Part shown: positions 8,774-18,388 of the stretch, piece by piece | How positions within the stretch are numbered: the first letter of the stretch is position 1 | How the letters are laid out: each line of letters begins with the position of its first letter | DNA from: CAYYKD01 sp964471825 | GTDB lineage: Bacteria; Spirochaetota; GWE2-31-10; CAYYKD01 | Length of the DNA: 64,000 bases | Assembly: GCA_964471825.1 (NCBI GenBank) | Contig: CAYYKD010000007.1 | Coordinates: 1 to 64,000, forward strand | Direction of reading: 5' to 3' | Notes under the pieces: generated by a model | Seen by the model: the letters and a program-made list of their open reading frames with translations, nothing else | What the model was told of the DNA's origin: nothing | Database searches by the model: none | Made by a program: the position numbers and the translations under genes

Positions 8774-9498
8774 AGGCCGGAAGAATTTTTGTATTGGTTA
8801 CATTACTAATTTCTATGTTTACCGGTATATTTCTACTTGCAGGTGAGACGATATTTATGGTTAAAAAAATTGAGATAAATATGAATTTTGATCTTGATAG
8901 AGCAAAACTTGCAGGTTACTTGCAATTAACTCCTGTGAGAGCTATATGGAAATATAATTCAAATTCTATAATTAGAAAAATTGATACTATGTATTTTGTT
9001 GATAAAAAAGAGATAATCAAAAGATACCCGGATCGGATCATTGTCAACTTAAGCCTTAAAAAACCGATCGCCTACATAAAAAGTAAAGATGGGATTTCCT
9101 TAACTGATAAGGATGGTTTAGTTTTTCAGAATATTGCATTAGCAAATCGATATATGCCGGTCATTTTATCTGAGGATAATACATTGATTAGTAACGGTAA
9201 GATACTTAGTGCCGGCTATAAGGTTTTGACAGAATTATTAAACAAATTAAAGTTAGTAAATAGTGCTGCATATTCAAGTATTTCGGAGGTTAAAGTTGCT
9301 GAGAATAAATCAGGGGGATTTGATTATTTAGTAAAAATCAGAGATAATGATGAGTATATCCATTTAAGAAATACAATAAATACCGATGATATAATTAAAA
9401 GTGTTGCATTTGTCAGATATAATAACTATAAAAATATGTTTAATGGGATGGTCTCATATAATAGAAACTGTTTTTTTGTTAAGGAGACGATAAGGTGA
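8770..9498 (+). CDS. ftsQ: Cell division protein FtsQ/DivIB
   Basis: 242 residues: one N-terminal membrane segment (about 5-27), then a POTRA-like domain (KKIEINMN... to RYPDRIIVNLSLKKPIAYI, about 33-97) and a beta domain. The KRYPDRIIV/ KKPIA pattern is typical of FtsQ/DivIB. It links FtsL and FtsB to early divisome proteins. Overlaps ftsW by 4 bases and ftsA by 4 bases. Confidence 0.88.
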   Translation: MKAGRIFVLVTLLISMFTGIFLLAGETIFMVKKIEINMNFDLDRAKLAGYLQLTPVRAIWKYNSNSIIRKIDTMYFVDKKEIIKRYPDRIIVNLSLKKPIAYIKSKDGISLTDKDGLVFQNIALANRYMPVILSEDNTLISNGKILSAGYKVLTELLNKLKLVNSAAYSSISEVKVAENKSGGFDYLVKIRDNDEYIHLRNTINTDDIIKSVAFVRYNNYKNMFNGMVSYNRNCFFVKETIR

Positions 9499-10745
9499 AG
9501 AATAAGCAAATTGATGAGTCTTTAGTTTCAGTTATAGATTTTGGTTCCAGTAAAATTCGTGTTGCAATAGCTGAAATTGATGAAAATAATAATATGTCGC
9601 TGATTGGTAAAGGTGAGTCTGAGTCAAAGGGTGGTATCAGATCAGGTGTAATTGTAAATATTGAGTCTGTTGTAGGCTCAATTGTTGAAGCTGTAGAAAG
9701 AGCTGAAATGCAGGCCGGACGAGAGATAAATGGTGTATTTGCAGGAGTCTCAGGTGGCAGTATTGAATCATTTAACTCAAAAGGGGTTGTTGCAATTGCC
9801 GGAGCCGACAAGGAGATTAGAGAGACAGATATAGATCGTGTTATTGAAGCCGCAAGAGCAGTTGCAATACCGATGGATAGACAGGAGCTTCACATTATCC
9901 CTCAGTGGTTTACTGTAGATGGGCAGGAATGGGTTAAAAATCCTAAAGGAATGGTAGGTACCAGACTTGAGTCTCAAATACATATCATTACAACTCCAAT
10001 TTCATCAGTCCAAAATATTAAAAAATGTTTAGATAGAGCTGGACTTGAGATATATGATATCGTATTACAGAATATTTGTTCTTCTAAGGCAGTGTTGACA
10101 GAGGAGGAGAAAGAGGTTGGTGTTTTACTTCTTGATATTGGTTCTGAAACAATAAATGCATCGGTTTACTATAATAAATCACCAATATACAACGCAATAT
10201 ATCCAATAGGCGGATATTTGATTAGTAATGATATTGCGGCCGGTCTTAAATTGCCGTTAACAATTGCTGATAAGTTCAAACTTGGGTTTGGTGTGACTAG
10301 TTTTGATTCTGTAGAACCTCATGAAACAGTACAGATTCCATCTATCAGTGGAAGAATTCCTAAGATTATTGAAAGATCGATGTTAGTACAAATTATTAAA
10401 CCTAGAGTGGAGGAGATGTTTGGACAGATAAAAATGGATCTTGAAAAATCGGGTGTATCGGATAAGATATCAGGCGGTGTAATTATTACAGGTGGGACTG
10501 CCGGTCTAAAAGGGATTGAGGATGTTGCAGTTGAAGTATTTGAGGTATCGAGCTCTATAGGATGTGGAAAATATATAGACGGATTATGGGATCAGATTAA
10601 TACTCCAGAGTATTCAGTAGTTAATGGACTCTTAAGATGGGGGAAGGAAAAAATTTCAACTAACATCAATCAGACACGGAGTAAGAAGAAAGATGGTACG
10701 GGAATTTTTACCCGTTTAGTTGATTTTATAGATAAATTTTTTTAG
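9495..10745 (+). CDS. ftsA: Cell division protein FtsA
   Basis: 416-residue actin-fold ATPase that tethers FtsZ to the membrane. Phosphate-1 motif is VIDFGSSKIRVA near residue 14; phosphate-2 is LLLDIGSETINA, and the GGVIITGGTAGLKGI adenosine motif is near 325-340. The last residues (TRLVDFIDKFF) form the expected amphipathic membrane helix. GTG start with AAGGAGA 8 bases upstream, overlapping ftsQ. Confidence 0.95.
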   Translation: MKNKQIDESLVSVIDFGSSKIRVAIAEIDENNNMSLIGKGESESKGGIRSGVIVNIESVVGSIVEAVERAEMQAGREINGVFAGVSGGSIESFNSKGVVAIAGADKEIRETDIDRVIEAARAVAIPMDRQELHIIPQWFTVDGQEWVKNPKGMVGTRLESQIHIITTPISSVQNIKKCLDRAGLEIYDIVLQNICSSKAVLTEEEKEVGVLLLDIGSETINASVYYNKSPIYNAIYPIGGYLISNDIAAGLKLPLTIADKFKLGFGVTSFDSVEPHETVQIPSISGRIPKIIERSMLVQIIKPRVEEMFGQIKMDLEKSGVSDKISGGVIITGGTAGLKGIEDVAVEVFEVSSSIGCGKYIDGLWDQINTPEYSVVNGLLRWGKEKISTNINQTRSKKKDGTGIFTRLVDFIDKFF

Positions 10746-10789
10746 TAGGTTTTATATCAGATTTTTCTTAGGTAGTAAGTAAATTGAAC

Positions 10790-10816
10790 AATTAAATTTA
10801 ATAATTAAATTTAACA
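10790..10816. repeat. Short tandem AT repeat before ftsZ
   Basis: AATTAAATTTAA is repeated with a 13-bp period in the ftsA-ftsZ gap. One more example of small tandem duplications in this genome's intergenic DNA. Confidence 0.6.
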
Positions 10817-10838
10817 ACAAAAATGATTTAGGTTTGCT

Positions 10839-10846
10839 GGGGGGGG
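10839..10846 (+). promoter_or_regulatory. Homopolymer ribosome-binding site of ftsZ
   Basis: The only Shine-Dalgarno candidate for ftsZ is a run of eight G followed by ATTT and the ATG at 10851. Length change by slippage would alter spacing to the start codon. Confidence 0.55.
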
Positions 10847-10850
10847 ATTT

Positions 10851-12071
10851 ATGGCAATAGAAATGGTTGAGGATAATAACTCATGTACAAGAATTCTTGT
10901 AATCGGTGTAGGCGGTGCAGGTTCAAACTCTATTAATAGAATGATTGATGAGGGGATTAGAGGGGTAGAATTTATAGCTGTAAATACAGATAAACAGGCA
11001 TTAAAGTCATGCAAGGCAACAAAAAAAATACAGATTGGTGAAAAAACTACTGAAGGACGGGGTGCTGGTGCAATTCCGGATATCGGGGAAAAGGCAGCTC
11101 ATGAGTCTCAGGAGGAACTAAAAAGTATTATTAAAGGTGCAAATATGGTCTTTATTGCAGCCGGTATGGGTGGCGGAACAGGCACAGGTGCTTCGCCGGT
11201 AGTGGCCAAAATTGCTAAAGATCTGGGCTGTTTAACTGTCGGTGTAGTTACAACTCCATTTAATTTTGAAAAAAAAGTAAAAGGACGGCTTGCTGATGAG
11301 GGGATCGCAAAACTCAGAGGTTTCGTAGATACTTTAATTGTTATTTCAAATCAGGCATTGTTAAGTAATGATGATAACATTACTCTTAGAGAGACATGGA
11401 GACGAGCTGATAATGTATTAATGCAAGGTGTTGCAGGAATTAGTGATCTGATTATAAATCCCGGTGAAATAAATATTGATTTTGCAGATGTACAGACAGT
11501 TATGAAGGAAAAGGGACAGGCATTGATGGGAGTTGGAATTGGTAGAGGGGAAAATGCTGCTATAGACGCTGTTACAATGGCAATAGAGAATCCGCTTATG
11601 CCTCATCTGGTACCTGATAATGCCAGAGCTGTATTAGTAAATGTTTCAGGATCATCTAAGATGAAGCAAAAACAATTTAATGATGTCATGAAGTTTATTG
11701 AAAATATAGTAGCAGATGATTCTCTTGTTATTCACGGCCAATCATTTGACGAGTCTTTAGAGGATGCTATAAAAGTAACAATAGTTGCTACCGGATTTGA
11801 TGATATTGTTAGCGTAAAACCAGTTAAAGAAGAGACTGAATTATTTACTAAAGAGACAGAGAAGTTTGTAAATAAATCGCAAACAACAAACACACATTCG
11901 GATAATGTATTTCAATATAATGATTTCTATCAACTTGTAAATAAACCTAAAATGCAGAATTCAACAAATAATACTGATCTTGAGGAACCCGCATTTCTGA
12001 GAAAACTTAAGGAAAATGAATTCAAATCATCTAAACAGGCAGACTTTAATTTTCTACGAAAAAAGAATTAA
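10851..12071 (+). CDS. ftsZ: Cell division GTPase FtsZ
   Basis: 406-residue tubulin-like GTPase that forms the Z ring. GTP-binding tubulin signature GGGTGTG at 107-113, T7 catalytic loop NIDFADV at 208-214. A variable linker starts near residue 320. The C-terminus carries PAFLRKL, a good match to the peptide that binds FtsA, but about 20 residues follow it and end in a second FLRK (FNFLRKKN). The last gene of the cluster; xerC/D starts 2 bases after its stop codon. Confidence 0.97.
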   Translation: MAIEMVEDNNSCTRILVIGVGGAGSNSINRMIDEGIRGVEFIAVNTDKQALKSCKATKKIQIGEKTTEGRGAGAIPDIGEKAAHESQEELKSIIKGANMVFIAAGMGGGTGTGASPVVAKIAKDLGCLTVGVVTTPFNFEKKVKGRLADEGIAKLRGFVDTLIVISNQALLSNDDNITLRETWRRADNVLMQGVAGISDLIINPGEINIDFADVQTVMKEKGQALMGVGIGRGENAAIDAVTMAIENPLMPHLVPDNARAVLVNVSGSSKMKQKQFNDVMKFIENIVADDSLVIHGQSFDESLEDAIKVTIVATGFDDIVSVKPVKEETELFTKETEKFVNKSQTTNTHSDNVFQYNDFYQLVNKPKMQNSTNNTDLEEPAFLRKLKENEFKSSKQADFNFLRKKN

Positions 12072-12073
12072 CT

Positions 12074-12974
12074 ATGAATCTAGATGATTTGTTCGATAGG
12101 TTTGTAAACTATCTATTTTGTGAAAAAGGGTTTACTGCAAATACAAATGAATCATACAAAAGTGATATNNNNNNNNNNTCTTAATTATATAAAAGAGAAT
12201 TTTGCTGATGACAATATTAAGTATGATACAGATATGATTGACGATTATATTTTATATTTATATCATAGTGGTTTTACAAATAGAAGTATACTAAGAAAAA
12301 TATCATCACTTTCACTATATTTTAAGTTTCTAAAGATTGAAAAAATTATTGATAAAAATCCATTGATTTTGATAAATAGACCGAAAACTCCACTTGTATT
12401 ACCGGATTATCTTACTGTAAGCGAGATTGAAAAACTTCTAGATTCATTTGACATATCCGATGATTTACAACATAGAGATAAGGCTTTAACAGAACTTCTT
12501 TACAGTTGTGGTCTCAGAGTCTCAGAGGTAGTAGAGTTGTCTATAAATTCAATATACTATACTCATAGACTAATAAAGGTTTTTGGAAAAGGACAAAAAG
12601 AGCGGCTTATACCTGCCGGTGAAAAAGCTTTAAATTTACTTAAAGAGTATATTACTACGGCGAGGGTTAAAATTTTAAAAAATAAAAAGTCAAACTCACT
12701 TTTTTTAAACTATCGCGGTGAAAAGCTTACTAGAAAAGGGATATGGAAAAATCTTAAAAATAAATTTACTGAGCTAGGTTTTAAGAACTCATATACAGTA
12801 CATACTCTAAGACACAGCTTTGCAACTCATCTTGTCCAGAATGGTGCTGACATTAGAGGCGTACAAGTTTTAATGGGGCATGCCAGCATAAATTCTACTG
12901 AAATCTACACTCATCTTGAGGTATCTCAGATAAAAGAACAATACAATAGATATCATATTCATTCGGGTTCTTGA
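12074..12974 (+). CDS. Tyrosine recombinase XerC/XerD (interrupted by assembly gap)
   Basis: Site-specific recombinase that resolves chromosome dimers. The start is ATG 12074, 2 bases after the ftsZ stop: reading from there gives a SAM-like N-terminal domain (LFDRFVNYL, CEKGFTANTNESYKSDI) in one frame. After the N run (12169-12178) the protein continues in another frame as LNYIKENF, so the real missing length is probably 9 or 12 bases, not 10. Catalytic residues are visible: R in GLRVSEV, H and R in HTLRHSFATH, H in LMGHAS, and the nucleophile Y in IYTH. XerC versus XerD cannot be settled by eye. Confidence 0.9.
12169..12178. other. Assembly gap (10 N) in xerC/D
   Basis: The frame before and after the gap differs, so the true length differs from 10 by a value that restores the frame. 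Confidence 0.95.
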
Positions 12975-12990
12975 ATTTATCCCCAAAATT

Positions 12991-14535
12991 TTAATGCAGA
13001 AAATGTCTTTGACCTGTCATTATCATAGAAATGCCAAGTTCATCACATGCAGCAATAGAGTCGGCATCTTTTACTGAACCTCCGGGTTGAATAATTGCAT
13101 TGATACCTCTAGATGCTGCCAGTCGTACAGTGTCATCCATTGGGAAAAATGCATCTGATCCGATTACAGCACCTTTTGACTTTTCACCGGCCCAGTCCAA
13201 TGCAATCTTTGCTGCTGTAACTCTATTCATCTGCCCCGCACCAACTCCGATTAATCTGTTGTCTTTAACCACAACAATAGCATTTGATTTTACATGTTTA
13301 ACTATGGTCTGTGCAAACTTTAAATCTGATATCTGATTAGAGGTGGGTTTTGCATTTGTTACAATGTTAAAATCTTCATTGTATGGATTTAGTATATCAC
13401 GATCCTGAACTAATATACCACCAATAACTCTTTTTATTTCAGGGAGACTAGAGTCTTTAAATATAACATTTTTCCAATTACGATATTCCATAAGTCTTAT
13501 GTTTTTCTTTTTAGAAAGCAGAGCAAATGCTTCGTCACTAAAAGATTCTGCAATTATTATTTCGAGGAATATATCAGATAGAATTTCAGCTGTTTTTAAC
13601 TCAATTACACCTTTAAGACCTACAATTCCGCCAAAAATTGATACTTTATCTGCTTCATATGACGCTATAAATGAGTCATGTGTTGTTGAAAGTGATGCAG
13701 CTCCGCATGGATTTGCGTGTTTTAATACAACGCATGAGTTATCAGGGAGATCTGATAAGATTCTAAGAGCCGCACTTGCATCGGAGATGTTATTATAGCT
13801 TAACTCTTTACCGTGCAGTTTTCCATCTGTAAAAAAATCACCTGCAGAAGTCTCTTTATAGCCCGGCACTTTGTAAAAACCAGCCTTCTGTGACGGGTTC
13901 TCTCCGTATCGTAGATCGAGAGACTTCTTTAAGGGTATCTGCATAGTTTCAACAAAATCTTCTTGATGATCAAGTACATCTGAGATAACCGCATCATAAT
14001 ATGCTGTTGACCTGAAAACTGATATTGCCAGTTTAAATCTTGTTTCATCAGATATTCCGCCGTTTTTTAACTCATCTATTAATGTATCATAATAATCAGG
14101 GCTACAAACTGAGCAGACATGTTTATAGTTTTTAGCTGCAGACCTTAACATTGTTGGTCCGCCTATATCTATCATCTCAATTAGTTTTACGAGGTTTTTT
14201 TCGCCTGATTCAACAATTTTTTCAAAGGGGTAGAGATTTACAACAACCATATCAATTGTTTTAATTCCGATCTGATCAGATTCGGCGTCTCTCTTACTGA
14301 GAATTCCGCCATGTATTAGTGGGTGGAGCGTTTTTACCCTACCGCCAAAAAATTCCTTAGAACCTGTGAAATCTTCTACTTTTACGCACTTGATCCCGTT
14401 TTTTTCAAGTTCGTCGTAAGTACCGCCGGTGCTTAAAATCTCAACTTCCATATCTGAAAGAAATTTTGCAAGTTTAACAATACCTGTCTTATCAAATACA
14501 CTTAATAATGCTCTTTTAATAGTAAGTTTAGACAT
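12991..14535 (-). CDS. purH: Bifunctional AICAR formyltransferase/IMP cyclohydrolase
   Basis: 514 residues, full length. N-terminal MGS-fold cyclohydrolase: ALLSVFDKTGI, STGGT, GGRVKTLHP. C-terminal AICARFT domain: LRYGENPSQKAGFY, VLKHANPCGAA, and a final segment with SDAFFPMDD and IQPGGSVKD. It catalyses the last two steps to IMP. Convergent with xerC/D (16-base gap, no clear terminator). It heads away from the RemA-like gene on the same strand, 18 bases downstream of it. Confidence 0.97.
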   Translation of the reverse strand: MSKLTIKRALLSVFDKTGIVKLAKFLSDMEVEILSTGGTYDELEKNGIKCVKVEDFTGSKEFFGGRVKTLHPLIHGGILSKRDAESDQIGIKTIDMVVVNLYPFEKIVESGEKNLVKLIEMIDIGGPTMLRSAAKNYKHVCSVCSPDYYDTLIDELKNGGISDETRFKLAISVFRSTAYYDAVISDVLDHQEDFVETMQIPLKKSLDLRYGENPSQKAGFYKVPGYKETSAGDFFTDGKLHGKELSYNNISDASAALRILSDLPDNSCVVLKHANPCGAASLSTTHDSFIASYEADKVSIFGGIVGLKGVIELKTAEILSDIFLEIIIAESFSDEAFALLSKKKNIRLMEYRNWKNVIFKDSSLPEIKRVIGGILVQDRDILNPYNEDFNIVTNAKPTSNQISDLKFAQTIVKHVKSNAIVVVKDNRLIGVGAGQMNRVTAAKIALDWAGEKSKGAVIGSDAFFPMDDTVRLAASRGINAIIQPGGSVKDADSIAACDELGISMIMTGQRHFLH

Positions 14536-14553
14536 TTTATCTCCTAGTTATCA

Positions 14554-14889
14554 TTATCCATTTTTTATTGCGGCTCGTTCCATTTTTTCTAAAGCCTTTA
14601 TTATATCTTTTTGAAGGTTATGTTTTTCGGAGTCATTGTTAATTTGACTATCATCTGTCATTATTCCGCTCATCCTTCTTAGAATAGCAGACCCTTTTAG
14701 CGATGATAAAATAAGATGTCCGGACCCCATTATTATTATTGTGTTAGTTTTTCTGCCCTGCGTACAATCAATAAGCATATTTCCGGATAATGCCTCTTTT
14801 CGCAACCATGCGGCATGTGTAGAATTTGCATTTAATATTTTTTGAATCCTTCTCTCATCTATGTAATTTTTATATCCGATGTCTATCAT
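14554..14889 (-). CDS. RemA-like (DUF370) regulatory protein
   Basis: 111 residues. It matches the DUF370/RemA pattern: a short beta N-terminus with NYIDERRIQKIL, then MLIDCTQGRKTNTIIIMGSGHLILSSL in the place of the family's core. In Bacillus RemA is a DNA-binding regulator of matrix and osmotic genes; in other phyla the role is unknown. Here it sits between ctpA and purH on the same strand. A charged C-terminal helix of about 30 residues extends past the usual RemA length. Confidence 0.75.
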   Translation of the reverse strand: MIDIGYKNYIDERRIQKILNANSTHAAWLRKEALSGNMLIDCTQGRKTNTIIIMGSGHLILSSLKGSAILRRMSGIMTDDSQINNDSEKHNLQKDIIKALEKMERAAIKNG

Positions 14890-14927
14890 TTTTCCCCCTA
14901 ATAATTATTCTTTAGCCTTATTAATTA

Positions 14928-16292
14928 CTATTTTACCTTATTAATTACTTCCATTGCTTTTTGAAGTTGTGTGTCATACTCCAGGTCATATATCTGTTTT
15001 TTCCCATCTTCATTAACTATTCTTTGTCTGATCATCCTTCTAAGATACCTGTCACTGAGCTTAATACCTTTATCTTTAATATCTTTTAGAAATACAGTTA
15101 TTTGCTCCTCTGATGGTTTTGGTGTAGAATCTATGAATTTATCAATTAAATTATCTTTAAGGATTATTTCAAGATCATTTTTTTCATCCTCAGTAAATTC
15201 CGGTTCCTCTACAATAATATCAGGAACGACACCAATGCCGTCAATTGATGTACCGGATGGGGTATAGTATTTTGCAATCGTCAGTTTAAAGCCATCTTGC
15301 CCGAGTCTTATTATTGTTTGAACAGAGCCTTTACCGTATGTTTTTTCTCCGATAATTACACCTCTTTTTGTGTCTTTTATGGCTCCTGCAAATATCTCAG
15401 ATGCACTTGCTGACCATTTGTCCACAAGAACAACAATAGGAGTATCGATCGGTACTATTGTATTGAATGAACTTGCATTACTTACAGTATTTTCGCCGAT
15501 ATTTCTCCCTTTCGTTGATACAATGACACCTTCGTTTTGAAACATATCAACTATTTCTATTACTTGCGATAACAATCCGCCCGGGTTACTTCTTAGGTCA
15601 ACTATTATTCCTTTAACATTTTTAGACTTAAAATCCCTGAGTGTTTTTTTAACATATCCTGAAGTTGTTCCTGTAAATTGAGTTAATCTGAGGTAACCTA
15701 CATCGTTTATAAAATCACTTCTGACTGATGGCACATCTATCATTGCTCTTCTAATTGTTACTTCTTGCGTAACGCCGTATCTTGTGAATTCAACTTTAAC
15801 ATTTGTACCCGGAGTTCCTCGCAATTTGTTTGCAGCTTCCGATACCGAAACACCTTTTAGCGAGACGCCATCTACAGAGATTAAGAGATCTCCCGCTTTC
15901 ATTCCTCTGTTATATGCAGGAGTATCATCTATTGCACTTTCAACAACAATATAATCATCTTTTTTGGATATAACCATGCCAACCCCGCCAAACTTCCCGT
16001 CAGATGTAGTATTCATCTCTTTCATTTCTTCAACAGAAAGATAGTTAGAGTGTTTGTCTCCAAGAGAGTCAATCATCCCTTTGATCGCACCATTCTCAAG
16101 TGCTTCATCATTAACATTATCAATATCAACAAATTCTGATTTTATCATTCGCATTACACGGCTCAATTTGTTAAATGATCCGGATTGTACACCTGTATCT
16201 GCTTTTGCATCGCCTATAAAAATCCCGAATAATAAAAATACAGTAAGAAATGATACTGTACCAATCCAGATTGACCTTTCAATTTTACTCAT
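14928..16292 (-). CDS. ctpA: C-terminal processing peptidase (S41 family)
   Basis: 454 residues: N-terminal membrane anchor/signal (about 8-28), PDZ domain (about 95-180, GVGMVISKKDDYIVV, MKAGDLLISVDG) and the S41 catalytic core. The nucleophile is the Ser in WSASASEIFAGA and the general base is the Lys in GEKTYGKGSVQT. These periplasmic proteases trim C-termini of envelope proteins. First gene of a minus-strand group ctpA-remA-like-purH. Confidence 0.95.
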   Translation of the reverse strand: MSKIERSIWIGTVSFLTVFLLFGIFIGDAKADTGVQSGSFNKLSRVMRMIKSEFVDIDNVNDEALENGAIKGMIDSLGDKHSNYLSVEEMKEMNTTSDGKFGGVGMVISKKDDYIVVESAIDDTPAYNRGMKAGDLLISVDGVSLKGVSVSEAANKLRGTPGTNVKVEFTRYGVTQEVTIRRAMIDVPSVRSDFINDVGYLRLTQFTGTTSGYVKKTLRDFKSKNVKGIIVDLRSNPGGLLSQVIEIVDMFQNEGVIVSTKGRNIGENTVSNASSFNTIVPIDTPIVVLVDKWSASASEIFAGAIKDTKRGVIIGEKTYGKGSVQTIIRLGQDGFKLTIAKYYTPSGTSIDGIGVVPDIIVEEPEFTEDEKNDLEIILKDNLIDKFIDSTPKPSEEQITVFLKDIKDKGIKLSDRYLRRMIRQRIVNEDGKKQIYDLEYDTQLQKAMEVINKVK

Positions 16293-16382
16293 TAAACACC
16301 TCTTGTTTCAATAACTTTTTTAAGGAAATGAAAATTATAAATTTGTTGCATAATAAAACAATATATATTAAGATAGCTCACT

Positions 16383-16793
16383 ATGAAAACAAAAAATTAT
16401 TCAATAATAATGCTGTCATCAATTGAGATTATCAGGTGGTGTATACTATACATTTTTTTGATTTTTGTAAAATCAAATTTTAATTCATTTACTTTATTTA
16501 ATGATTCAAGCAGATATTTTTTTATTACTACTGTTTTAGTCAACATTCTATTTGCTGTTTCAGGCATAATTTATGGGCTTGGTTTTGAAAACTATCGACC
16601 TACAATTAATTTGTGGAAATTTTATAAAGTGATCTCTATTCTAATACTTGTTTCAATGTTTTTTAATAGAGAGGTGTCTTTGTTAAGCTATTTTACTATT
16701 GCACCGCTTGATATATTTATTGTTATATATCTTATTTTATCTCCTTCAAGAGAAAGCGATATTTCAAAACATTATCCAGATATTTCCGGATAA
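16383..16793 (+). CDS. Small membrane protein, unknown
   Basis: 136 residues with four hydrophobic segments (about 14-28, 42-65, 78-96, 101-117) and a hydrophilic tail. No family recognised. Divergent from ctpA and 6 bases before the pabB-like gene, so it may be co-transcribed with the folate pair. It resembles the small four-helix proteins often left as conserved hypotheticals. Confidence 0.6.
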   Translation: MKTKNYSIIMLSSIEIIRWCILYIFLIFVKSNFNSFTLFNDSSRYFFITTVLVNILFAVSGIIYGLGFENYRPTINLWKFYKVISILILVSMFFNREVSLLSYFTIAPLDIFIVIYLILSPSRESDISKHYPDISG

Positions 16794-16799
16794 CTCTCT

Positions 16800-17783
16800 A
16801 TGAAGAACCAAGCAATAGATCAGCTAAATGTGTTCGGTAAAAATAGAACTGCATGTATTTTTATAATTGATTTTGATATGGATAGACCGATAGTTTGTAG
16901 TCTTTTAGATGCATATAGGGATGGTATTCAATACAGTATCCCGGGATATCGTAATTTTATAAAAAGTGATTATGTGGCTCCGCTTTACATTCTGCAAAAA
17001 AGATATAAATTTATACCCGACTTTATAAGTTTTAATAAGTACCTTGATGCCTATAATATAGTCCATAAGAACTTTTTAAAAGGTAATACATTTCTTACCA
17101 ATCTGACATTTCCAACAGAGCTTGATACAGAGTTAAGGTTAGTTGATTTCTTCTATAATTCAAATGCTAAGTATAAGTTACTTTTAAGAAATCAATTTTG
17201 CGTTTTTTCACCTGAAACATTTATCAAGATAGCTGATAACAGGATCAGTTCGTATCCAATGAAAGGAACAATAGATGCTTCTATTAAAAATGCTCGAAAA
17301 CTTCTGATTAATGATGAAAAGGAGTTTGCAGAGCATATAACAATTGTTGATTTGATACGAAACGACCTCTCAATTGTCTCAAGTAATGTAAGGGTTGAAA
17401 AATTTCGCTATATAACTAAGGTACAAAATAATTTAGGCGGATTACTCCAGGCAAGTTCTAAGATAACAGGAAGACTAAAAAATGACTGGCAGGAGCATCT
17501 TGGAGATATAATTTTTAATTTGCTCCCAGCCGGCTCTATCACCGGAGCGCCAAAAAGAAAAACACTTGAGATTATCAAGAATGCAGAGCAGTACGAAAGA
17601 GGTTACTATACAGGGGTTTTTGGGATCTTTGATGGAAAAAAAGTTGATTCTGCTGTAATGATCAGATTTGTAGAGAAAAGTAATGAGGGGCTTCTTTATA
17701 AAAGTGGTGGTGGTTTGACAGTCTATAGCACACCGGAGAGTGAATATCAGGAGCTAAAGGATAAAGTATATGTACCTTTTTGA
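16800..17783 (+). CDS. pabB: Aminodeoxychorismate synthase component I
   Basis: 327-residue chorismate-binding enzyme of the PabB/TrpE family. Motifs: DLIRNDLSIV, NNLGGLLQASS, LPAGSITGAPKRKTLEII and YTGVFGIFDG. PAGS(I/V)TGAPK marks PabB rather than TrpE. It aminates chorismate to 4-amino-4-deoxychorismate for folate. It is shorter than typical PabB (about 450) because the N-terminal TrpE_N part is reduced. Overlaps the lyase gene by 14 bases, which strongly supports the PabB call. Confidence 0.88.
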   Translation: MKNQAIDQLNVFGKNRTACIFIIDFDMDRPIVCSLLDAYRDGIQYSIPGYRNFIKSDYVAPLYILQKRYKFIPDFISFNKYLDAYNIVHKNFLKGNTFLTNLTFPTELDTELRLVDFFYNSNAKYKLLLRNQFCVFSPETFIKIADNRISSYPMKGTIDASIKNARKLLINDEKEFAEHITIVDLIRNDLSIVSSNVRVEKFRYITKVQNNLGGLLQASSKITGRLKNDWQEHLGDIIFNLLPAGSITGAPKRKTLEIIKNAEQYERGYYTGVFGIFDGKKVDSAVMIRFVEKSNEGLLYKSGGGLTVYSTPESEYQELKDKVYVPF

Positions 17784-18351
17784 GTCAATTTGTGTTGAAG
17801 ATGGAGTAATACAAAATCTTGAGTATCATAACGAGAGGTTTAACAGAACAAGAAAGGATATATTATCTAACAATGAGTATATGAATCTTTCTGATTTAGT
17901 TAGAAGTTATAGAATGGGTAAATATAAATTAAAAATTATATATAATGAAAATGCTTTATACACTGCTTTAGAGCCGTATGTTATGAGGAAAGTAAAGAAA
18001 TTAAAAATTGTTGATTCAGAGCATTTTGATTACAGTTATAAATACCTTGATAGAACTAATATTGATCGGCTGTATTCTCAAAGATCGCAGTGTGATGATA
18101 TTATAATTGCTGTTGATAAACAGCTTACTGATACCTCTTTTTCAAATATAATACTGTATGATGGGTATAGTTATTACACTCCAAGAAAACCGCTTCTTAA
18201 TGGTACAAAGAGGGCAAAGTTATTAAATAATGGATTTATTAAAGAGGCTGACATAAAAATAAATGAAATTAAAGATTTTAAATATCTTGAGATCATAAAT
18301 GCAATGATAAATCCCGCCCAACTTAGGATATCAATAGAAAATATTTTTTAA
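17770..18351 (+). CDS. pabC: 4-amino-4-deoxychorismate lyase-like, aminotransferase class IV
   Basis: 193-residue fold-type IV PLP protein: LFESICVEDGVIQNLEYHNERF at the start, a presumed PLP-lysine in SYKYLDR, and DDIIIAVDKQLTDTSFSNIIL, the usual cofactor-phosphate region. It is shorter than standard PabC (about 270) but complete at both ends. It overlaps pabB, and the two together make p-aminobenzoate from chorismate. A hairpin covers its stop codon. Confidence 0.82.
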   Translation: MYLFESICVEDGVIQNLEYHNERFNRTRKDILSNNEYMNLSDLVRSYRMGKYKLKIIYNENALYTALEPYVMRKVKKLKIVDSEHFDYSYKYLDRTNIDRLYSQRSQCDDIIIAVDKQLTDTSFSNIILYDGYSYYTPRKPLLNGTKRAKLLNNGFIKEADIKINEIKDFKYLEIINAMINPAQLRISIENIF

Positions 18352-18388
18352 ACTAAACTGCAGAAATAGAGGCTCTACAGTTTAGTTT
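18350..18388. terminator. Bidirectional terminator-like hairpin between pabC and cutA
   Basis: AAACTAAACTG (18350-18360) and CAGTTTAGTTT (18378-18388) form an 11-bp perfect stem that covers both convergent stop codons. T-tracts on either side are weak, so termination may be partial. Confidence 0.55.

Noticed and set aside
12120..12973. XerC/D start inside the gene at GTG 12120
   Set aside because: That frame is wrong upstream of the N gap; the correct N-terminus begins at ATG 12074 in another frame.
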